A stretch of 11,195 bases of DNA, taken from positions 1 to 11,195 of the forward strand of contig CAJUNK010000023.1 in NCBI GenBank assembly GCA_910587815.1, written 5' to 3'. Position numbers and translations under genes: made by a program. Under the pieces are notes generated by a model. The model ran no database searches. It was not told the origin of the DNA and saw only the letters and a program-made list of their open reading frames with translations. Positions 7,206-11,195 of the stretch are shown one piece after another. Within the stretch, counting starts at the first letter, position 1, and the number at the start of each line of letters is the position of its first letter. The DNA comes from Candidatus Gastranaerophilales bacterium (GTDB lineage Bacteria > Cyanobacteriota > Vampirovibrionia > Gastranaerophilales > Gastranaerophilaceae).

Positions 7206-7262
7206 ATGCAGGCCTGCAAGTTTGCTTTAAAGGCGGGCGCTGCGGGCAAAAACAGGATATGA
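7206..7262 (+). CDS. Possible leader peptide, 18 residues
   Basis: A short frame, ATG 7206 with GGGG just upstream, encodes MQACKFALKAGAAGKNRI and ends in TGA overlapping the ATG of the next gene (ATGA at 7259-7262). It also contains the palindrome GCAGGCCTGC (7208-7217). It could couple translation to the next gene, whose own AGGA lies too close to its ATG. It is very short, and chance is a real alternative. Confidence 0.2.
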   Translation: MQACKFALKAGAAGKNRI

Positions 7263-7714
7263 ATTTTCTAGGCAATAAACAGCAGATATACGGGAAGAAT
7301 TTTTCAAATGTGGATGAAGCTTTTGAAAATATCAGCCTGCAAAGTTTATTTAGAAAAAGCAGAATATCTGCCAAGCAAAAAGAAGTTGCCAATAATTATA
7401 TGGTAATAAAAAGGATTTTTGGTTTTAGTGCTGTAAATTCAAGGATTTCCAATTCTGAAACAGCGCTTTTAAGGCAATATGGTATGAGATTGCTTGAAGA
7501 AACTACATCAAGAACGATGTTTAATGAGCTTGAAACCCTTATAGAATGGTCTAAAACAGGGGATGCTATAAAAAGGGTTCATTCTGATAATATTTTTGAA
7601 ATAAGGGTGAAGGAATTAAAATTTTTGCAAGCTAATAATTCTTTAATGAAACTTGGGGAATTATATGATGGGTATAGTATCTTAGAAAGATATATAGAAT
7701 ATCTTGCAGGATAA
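7259..7714 (+). CDS. Small hypothetical protein, helical
   Basis: A 151-residue protein I do not recognise. It opens MNFLGNKQQIYGKNF, followed by amphipathic, probably helical segments (AFENISLQSLFRKSRISAKQ; TALLRQYGMRLLEETTSRTMFNELETLIEW) and ends in LYDGYSILERYIEYLAG. There is no cysteine motif, signal peptide or membrane segment. The ATG at 7259 sits only 1 nt after AGGA, too close for a normal ribosome binding site, and overlaps the stop of an 18-codon frame that may couple its translation. It follows the 764-residue gene in the same direction after 142 nt with no strong terminator between them, so co-transcription is possible. It converges on the minus-strand gene ending at 7766. Confidence 0.7.
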   Translation: MNFLGNKQQIYGKNFSNVDEAFENISLQSLFRKSRISAKQKEVANNYMVIKRIFGFSAVNSRISNSETALLRQYGMRLLEETTSRTMFNELETLIEWSKTGDAIKRVHSDNIFEIRVKELKFLQANNSLMKLGELYDGYSILERYIEYLAG

Positions 7715-7740
7715 ATTTAATTTATATTTTGGCTTTTTGA

Positions 7741-7764
7741 TTTAAAATTCAGTTATATTTTAAA
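7741..7764. terminator. Weak A/T-only hairpin between convergent genes
   Basis: TTTAAAAT (7741-7748) pairs perfectly with ATTTTAAA (7757-7764) in the short gap between genes ending at 7714 and 7766. The stem has no G-C pairs and there is no clean T-run, so this is a weak call. Confidence 0.25.
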
Positions 7765-7765
7765 A

Positions 7766-8008
7766 TTATGCAATGTTGATAATATTTATGCCCATATCTT
7801 CTACTAAAATATCTAGTGCATAATAAAGTTCAGCGGCAATATTTTGATGCAGTTTTTCATCTTTTTTGTCTTTGATATCAATTTTATCTATTATATATTC
7901 TTTATTATTACATTCTTTTAAAGCTGGTTTCAATTCCATTGTTGCAATTTGTTCGTATGATATTTCGTCATTATGTTTCTTTTTTTCAATAATCTGCAAA
8001 AGATATTC
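7766..8008 (-). pseudogene. In-frame 3' extension of the GNAT gene beyond a TGA
   Basis: After the TGA at 8009-8011, the same reading frame continues for 80 codons (EYLLQIIEKKKHNDEISYEQ... ending GINIINIA) to a TAA at 7766. Composition is like that of the neighbouring genes, and the stretch looks like a charged helical domain. A separate gene could begin only at TTG 7999 (no ribosome binding site) or at an internal ATG 7937-7939. The simplest reading is that the TGA is a nonsense change, probably from TGG (giving REN-W-EYLL), that cut a protein of about 337 residues. Readthrough or a sequencing error are alternatives. Every other gene here ends in TAA or TAG, and TGG is used for Trp. Confidence 0.5.
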
Positions 8009-8779
8009 TCAATTTTCTCTATCTGTAAAATCGCAAAAGTCTATGTCTGTTTTTATGCTTTTATTTTTGCCTTCAATGTTTGTAGAATATAGTGTTTTAG
8101 ATTCCATTTTTTCATATAATCTTGTTCCTTCAAGAAAGGCTTTTGCACCATTTTTATCTAAACTCATTGGAATTGCATTTGGAAAGTTTTTAAAATTAGA
8201 AGAATTTATATTGTTTCTAACGGAATAATCAAGTATGGCTTCTTGTTTTGCATGGTCTACGTAAGAACATTTTGGAGAAATTCTAAGATTGCTTTTGTAA
8301 TAAAATTGTGTGGGTTCTGGTACAAAATCTGCAAAAAGATATATTTCGCCGCCAAAGCCTTTATCCATACTGTGTTCCACGGCTAGTTTTAAAAGCTCTG
8401 TTCCAATGCCTTTGTAATTTTTAGAATTATCGTACTCATTGGCAATTCCATATACATAAATTCTGCCATATTCATCTGCATTGTTTGTAAAGGCTATATG
8501 ACCGGTTTTTATACCGTTTGTATACATTTCATATAAACTGCAATCTTCCAAAAGAATATCTTTTGGTTCACTATTTTTGATTATTACACTTTTATTATCA
8601 TTGCCTGAATTATCTTTAATATTTACTTTTTTTACTATTTTTCTATTTTTAGAGGCTTGATAAATATCATTAAATAGTTCAAGGCACCTCGTGTTTGGCC
8701 TATTTGTAGAATTTGAACAAAAGGTTTGGTTTGAGCGTATTGGTATATTTTGAAAGATATTAAAAGGTAATGTTTTCAT
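8009..8779 (-). CDS. GNAT-family N-acetyltransferase-like protein (possibly truncated)
   Basis: A probable acetyl-CoA-dependent N-acetyltransferase; the substrate is unknown. Seen: the strand GHIAFTNNADEYGRIYVYGIANEY leading into motif A, Y122-K-G-I-G-T127 followed by helix ELLKLAVEHSMDKG. Then comes the strand GEIYLFAD and an FYYKSNLR block (159-166) matching the family's FY-x-K-x-G-F end. Residues 1-70 are an Asn/Lys-rich extension. I chose the ATG at 8779 because MKTLPFNIFQ...NQTFCSN resembles the start of the gene at 4822 (MKILNF...NRFNCPN). The in-frame ATG at 8839 adds 20 residues. Neither has a ribosome binding site. The frame ends at a TGA followed by 80 open in-frame codons, so the protein is probably shortened at its C-terminus. 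It is divergent from the radical SAM gene. Confidence 0.75.
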   Translation of the reverse strand: MKTLPFNIFQNIPIRSNQTFCSNSTNRPNTRCLELFNDIYQASKNRKIVKKVNIKDNSGNDNKSVIIKNSEPKDILLEDCSLYEMYTNGIKTGHIAFTNNADEYGRIYVYGIANEYDNSKNYKGIGTELLKLAVEHSMDKGFGGEIYLFADFVPEPTQFYYKSNLRISPKCSYVDHAKQEAILDYSVRNNINSSNFKNFPNAIPMSLDKNGAKAFLEGTRLYEKMESKTLYSTNIEGKNKSIKTDIDFCDFTDREN

Positions 8780-8856
8780 AGGGTATAAAATTAAAACAGG
8801 TGAAAGATATTTTTTGCTTTTTGATGATAAAACCGGCATGGGATAAAAATAGCTTT

Positions 8857-8867
8857 TATAATATAAT
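8857..8867. promoter_or_regulatory. AT-rich -10 element in the divergent GNAT/radical SAM gap
   Basis: TATAATATAAT carries two overlapping TATAAT words on plus (8857-8862, 8862-8867), 25-35 nt before the GTG of the radical SAM gene. On minus it reads ATTATATTATA, a weaker candidate for the GNAT gene. No matching -35 hexamer is seen for either. Confidence 0.4.
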
Positions 8868-8891
8868 TAAAAAAAGAGGAGCAAAAGATCA

Positions 8892-9866
8892 GTGAGTGTT
8901 ATTGAACCCCGTTCTTGTATTGATTTTTTAATTACACAAAAATGTAATTATAGATGTGAATACTGTTCTCAATCAAAAAAATTTTATAAAAATACTCACA
9001 GTGCTGATGATGAGACCATTAATGCTTTTTTAAGGTTTATAAAAACATTGGATAAAAAGTTTGAAATTACAATTTCAGGCGGAGAACCTTTGTGTCATTC
9101 TAGATTTTATGAAGTGATAGAAGAAATTAAAAAATGCGGACTGAAACTTACTGTAATTTCTAATTTTTCATTTGATATTGAAAACTATAAAAAAATTGCA
9201 GATATAATGGGTGAAGATTTAGTTGAATTATTTGTGTCTTATCATGATAGCCAGGTGAAAGATTTTGAAGGATTTTTGGCAAAAGTAAAAGAATTTAATG
9301 ATTATAAAAATCCTTGTACAAAATTTTCTGTAGCATCTGTTTTAAGTGAAAAAAATGTTGCTAGATTAAAAGAATTATCAGAGTTTTTGGCACAGTTTCC
9401 TGATAACAAAAAGGTGAACTTTTGTCTTCAGCACATGAGGATAAAAAATTCTTATGTTAAATATGAACAAGAAGCTTCGGAATTTTTAGCCAAAAATGCA
9501 AAGCCTGAACCTGGCCGGGTTTTAAATACTTTTGGTAAAATGTGCCATTCAGGTGAAAAATTCTTGCTGATTTATGAAAATGGTGATGCATACAGGTGTT
9601 ATAGCTCTAGATTTAACAAAGCACATTCTATGGGGAATATTAAGGATAAAGATTTTAAATTGTTTAATTGCCCTATGCCTTGTATGAATTTAAAATGTAC
9701 ATGTCCAAAGCCTATAAGTTATAATATGCTGGATCTAACACGCAGTGATTATTTTAAAGCTGGTAGATGTCTTGTTAAAAATTTAATTTTCCTGCCTGGG
9801 CTTATTATTAAAAATATAGATATTTTAAAGGCAAAATTTGAACAAGGAGCATTGTTTAAGAAATAA
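8892..9866 (+). CDS. Radical SAM protein with SPASM-like C-terminal cysteine region
   Basis: A radical S-adenosylmethionine enzyme of 324 residues. The [4Fe-4S] cluster motif C18-x3-C22-x2-C25 (QKCNYRCEYC) sits at the usual place, and S62-GGEP66 is the SAM-binding GGE motif. The C-terminus has C218-x12-G-x4-C236 (GKMCHSGEK...NGDAYRC), matching the C-x9-15-G-x4-C signature of SPASM/twitch auxiliary-cluster domains, then a GNI motif (248-250) and C260, C264, C269, C271. That last group does not fit the standard SPASM spacing exactly. SPASM enzymes often modify peptides or sulfatases, but no obvious precursor peptide lies beside it, so the substrate is unknown. The start is GTG 8892, set by GAGGAG 10 nt upstream and by the stop-limited frame. 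It is divergent from the GNAT gene. A structured GC-rich island follows; no T-run terminator is seen. Confidence 0.9.
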   Translation: MSVIEPRSCIDFLITQKCNYRCEYCSQSKKFYKNTHSADDETINAFLRFIKTLDKKFEITISGGEPLCHSRFYEVIEEIKKCGLKLTVISNFSFDIENYKKIADIMGEDLVELFVSYHDSQVKDFEGFLAKVKEFNDYKNPCTKFSVASVLSEKNVARLKELSEFLAQFPDNKKVNFCLQHMRIKNSYVKYEQEASEFLAKNAKPEPGRVLNTFGKMCHSGEKFLLIYENGDAYRCYSSRFNKAHSMGNIKDKDFKLFNCPMPCMNLKCTCPKPISYNMLDLTRSDYFKAGRCLVKNLIFLPGLIIKNIDILKAKFEQGALFKK

Positions 9867-9867
9867 T

Positions 9868-10060
9868 GTATGCCATAGTGCCGTTGGTGCCGGCCTCCGC
9901 TTGTTGAAATCTTGATTTCGTGCAAGTTGGGTCCTCTTGGAGGACTAGCGCAGTCTCATAGTGCTTAAAATCGCAAAACTTATCTGCGAGAGCGGGAGTT
10001 GCGGTCAGTAACTTATTTCCGCCGTCTTGGCAATTATTGCACCGGCTCGCGCAGCTTTAT
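9868..10060. other. GC-richer, hairpin-rich non-coding island
   Basis: This part of the 268-nt gap is clearly richer in G and C than its surroundings and full of short inverted repeats: CTTG 9900-9903/CAAG 9923-9926 enclosing GAAATC/GATTTC (9906-9919), GTCCTC 9931-9936/GAGGAC 9940-9945, TCGCA 9971-9975/TGCGA 9985-9989, and GCGG 10001-10004/CCGC 10019-10022. GTGCCG is directly repeated near its start. It may be a structured RNA or a dispersed intergenic repeat; I cannot tell which, and the strand is unknown. The rest of the gap (10061-10134) is AT-rich leader for the next gene. Confidence 0.4.
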
Positions 10061-10103
10061 AATTCTTAATATATATTAAATATTTTATACATTTGTGCCG
10101 TAT

Positions 10104-10128
10104 CTCATTATATAGATAAATGAGGTGA
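10104..10128 (+). promoter_or_regulatory. Strong ribosome binding site partly in a hairpin
   Basis: GAGGTGA (10122-10128) lies 6 nt before ATG 10135, the strongest Shine-Dalgarno in the window. CTCATT (10104-10109) can pair with AATGAG (10119-10124), masking the first bases of the site, so structure may modulate translation (inference). Confidence 0.4.
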
Positions 10129-10134
10129 AGAATA

Positions 10135-10542
10135 ATGAAGTCTAAGGATAATTCTAAACAAAAGGAAAGAAGCATTTTTCCTGATATTATGCGAGTAGAA
10201 GGGGGCGCTAGAAGCTTTAATATATTAGATGAAATTGAAATTTTAAGCACAAAGGCAGATGCTGAAAATTCTAGAATTTTTAATAAAGAAGTACCTGAAG
10301 GCAGAGAAGCTATAAAAAATAGTATTGTGGATTTAATAAAAATTGGGTATGAATTACCAAATGTGGATGCTCCAGAAAGAATGCTTTTAGATAGTGGTAT
10401 TTCCTACAACCTTTGTAAAGAAGAAAAAGAGCAGGAAAATACACCATATAAAATGGTAAATTTAATTTCTAAGAATTTTCGCCTGCCCAAAATTGAATAT
10501 GAAGCCCAAAACAATGAATGGGATGAAAATTTTTTAAGATAA
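10135..10542 (+). CDS. Small hypothetical protein, acidic
   Basis: A 135-residue soluble protein I do not recognise. It starts MKSKDNSKQKERSIFPDIMR, has a Gly-containing turn (VEGGARSFNILDEIEILS), a probable helix (GREAIKNSIVDLIKIGYELP, about 55-74), one cysteine near residue 94, and an acidic C-terminus ending in NNEWDENFLR. There is no signal peptide or membrane span. The ATG at 10135 is well supported by GAGGTGA 6 nt upstream, and a hairpin terminator follows 28 nt after the TAA, so it is probably a single-gene unit. It follows the radical SAM gene in the same direction, but a 268-nt gap with a structured island separates them. It is too long and too generic to call a RiPP precursor. Confidence 0.8.
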   Translation: MKSKDNSKQKERSIFPDIMRVEGGARSFNILDEIEILSTKADAENSRIFNKEVPEGREAIKNSIVDLIKIGYELPNVDAPERMLLDSGISYNLCKEEKEQENTPYKMVNLISKNFRLPKIEYEAQNNEWDENFLR

Positions 10543-10570
10543 TATTGTGAGATAAAATTTTTATGATAGA

Positions 10571-10610
10571 ATTGATGTGCAAGATTTAACTATTTTGCGC
10601 ATCAATTTTT
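10571..10610 (+). terminator. Intrinsic terminator after the gene ending at 10542
   Basis: ATTGATGTGCAA (10571-10582) pairs with TTGCGCATCAAT (10595-10606), with one G-U wobble on the plus strand, followed directly by a T-run to 10610. It ends the 135-residue gene. Confidence 0.85.
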
Positions 10611-10615
10611 AGTTT

Positions 10616-10746
10616 TGGGATGTAGCACTTTGCCGATGAGAAAGTGACTAGCGGATGCGAGCCGAGGGCAGAAGGCGGCCTGTTGAAAGCTGGCATTCAA
10701 GAGGAATGTCACTTTGGAGGAAGAGGCGGTAGCGCAAAAGTCACCA
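10616..10746. other. GC-richer structured non-coding island upstream of the tandem repeats
   Basis: A sharply GC-richer block with several alternative hairpins: CACTTT 10626-10631/AAAGTG 10641-10646, GGCATTC 10692-10698/GAATGTC 10704-10710 (one wobble), and GTGAC 10644-10648/GTCAC 10740-10744 spanning most of the block. Near its start GGGATGTAGC (10617-10626) is one base off the GGGACGTAGC that opens tRNA-Pro and each 127-bp repeat, and GGTAGCGCA (10728-10736) equals tRNA positions 11048-11056. A minus-strand open frame runs through it but has no good start. It could be a tRNA-related or dispersed repeat element; undecided. Confidence 0.4.
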
Positions 10747-10771
10747 AGCTATTTTCTAAAATAATATAAAC

Positions 10772-11029
10772 ATATCGGGACGTAGCAGGGACCCCGAGAG
10801 AAAAGTTGACTCAATGTCAAGTTTTCGGTGGGGGTGCAAACAAAGTTTGCAACTTGGGTACCAAGTCGCTACAATTGAATTGACAGTTAAATAGTTTAAT
10901 ATCGGGACGTAGCAGGGACCCCGAGAGAAAAGTTGACTCAATGTCAAGTTTTCGGTGGGGGTGCAAACAAAGTTTGCAACTTGGGTACCAAGTCGCTACA
11001 ATTGAATTGACAGTTAAATAGTTTAATAT

Positions 11030-11040
<11 letters not shown>
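10772..11040. repeat. Two perfect 127-bp tandem repeats plus a 15-bp third start inside tRNA-Pro
   Basis: Unit 1 is 10772-10898 and unit 2 is 10899-11025; I see no difference between them. A third copy begins at 11026 and matches for 15 bp, to 11040, before becoming the tRNA body. Each unit starts ATAT then CGGGACGTAGC, the first 11 nt of tRNA-Pro, so the tRNA lies exactly in register. Each unit can fold as a branched structure: GTAGC 10782-10786 with GCTAC 10868-10872, enclosing TTGAC 10806-10810/GTCAA 10816-10820 (extended by GAAAA/TTTTC and CCCC/GGGG), GCAAAC 10836-10841/GTTTGC 10845-10850, and CTTGG 10853-10857/CCAAG 10861-10865. A TTGACA lies at 10880 and 11007. Confidence 0.95.
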
Positions 11041-11103
<63 letters not shown>

Positions 11104-11112
11104 AATTTTAGG

Positions 11113-11137
11113 AGAGGGTTGCATGACCCTCTTTTTT
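11113..11137 (+). terminator. Intrinsic terminator of tRNA-Pro
   Basis: AGAGGGT (11113-11119) pairs with ACCCTCT (11126-11132), 6-nt loop, followed by a T-run through 11137. It ends the tRNA transcript shortly after the mature 3' end. Confidence 0.9.
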
Positions 11138-11140
11138 AAT

Positions 11141-11154
11141 ACAGGATTTGAACC
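11141..11154 (-). repeat. 14-nt inverted copy of the tRNA-Pro T-arm
   Basis: ACAGGATTTGAACC is the exact reverse complement of 11082-11095, the T-loop region of tRNA-Pro, just beyond its terminator. The flanking bases do not complete a second tRNA on the minus strand within the window. It may be the remnant of a tRNA 3' end or an integration junction, or chance. Confidence 0.5.
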
Positions 11155-11195
11155 AAATGCAGGCATGCTTTTCTTCACAAATTCAGAAAGTTTTT

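Noticed and set aside
8009..8011. TGA as selenocysteine
   Set aside because: No selenoprotein-like context, and no convincing SECIS hairpin immediately after it; a lost Trp codon explains it more simply.
7866..8228. Plus-strand frame of about 120 codons across the TGA of the GNAT gene
   Set aside because: Ser/Phe/Leu-rich antisense shadow without a ribosome binding site; the minus-strand frame has recognisable GNAT motifs.
10005..10250. Minus-strand frame crossing the start of the 135-residue gene
   Set aside because: It overlaps the strong ribosome binding site and start of a better gene and extends into the GC-rich island; no start signal.
10602..10758. Minus-strand open frame through the second GC-rich island (...VTFLLNASFQQ...)
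   Set aside because: No ATG or ribosome binding site; it coincides with hairpins and reads through the terminator at 10571-10610, so openness is probably a by-product of higher GC.
10756..10947. Minus-strand 63-codon frame across the tandem repeats
   Set aside because: It is made of repeat-unit sequence and restarts in the next unit; no ribosome binding site.

Overview
The window is AT-rich (visibly around 30% GC) and bacterial. S12 (rpsL) carries long blocks typical of cyanobacterial-lineage S12 (SPALTNCPQRRGVCTR, RLTNGFEVTSYIPGIGHN). The unknown proteins are Lys/Asn/Glu-rich and several start with an M-K-x-L-x-F type signature. I infer a non-photosynthetic relative of Cyanobacteria, such as the gut Gastranaerophilales (Vampirovibrionia/Melainabacteria). 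This is an inference from recall; no search was run.

Layout. 1-435: no gene, but a region that folds into an elaborate RNA. It is closed by a 26-bp long-range helix and holds several internal hairpins, and wobble pairs point to the plus strand. A hairpin terminator at 390-432 also ends the operon that follows. 469-1438 (minus): rpsL then rpsG, with a 118-nt intercistronic spacer containing a hairpin; fusA/tuf do not follow. 1520-1933 (plus): unknown gene divergent from rpsL. 2011-2928 (minus): unknown helical gene facing it, with a shared terminator between them. 3105-4694 (minus): ndk followed 9 nt later by tgt (queuosine tRNA modification). 4822-7116 and 7259-7714 (plus): a large unknown protein with repeated W-x-x-L-S/T-x-E-E/D-K blocks, and a small unknown protein. 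7766-8779 (minus): a GNAT acetyltransferase-like gene interrupted by an in-frame TGA, after which the same frame stays open for 80 more codons. 8892-9866 (plus): a radical SAM protein with a SPASM-like C-terminal cysteine region. 10135-10542 (plus): a small unknown protein with a strong ribosome binding site and its own terminator. 10772-11103: two perfect 127-bp tandem repeats running directly into tRNA-Pro(GGG); each repeat starts with the first 11 nt of that tRNA. The tRNA is followed by a clear terminator.

Two GC-richer, hairpin-rich non-coding islands (9868-10060 and 10616-10746) stand out from the AT-rich background and carry short words shared with the tRNA/repeat region. They are candidates for dispersed repeats or structured RNAs.

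How the genes work together: the conserved genes are housekeeping translation and nucleotide functions (S12, S7, NDK, TGT, tRNA-Pro). The unknown genes between them look lineage-restricted and do not form a recognisable pathway. The strongest leads for something undescribed are the large structured RNA at the left end and the tRNA-headed tandem repeat at the right end.
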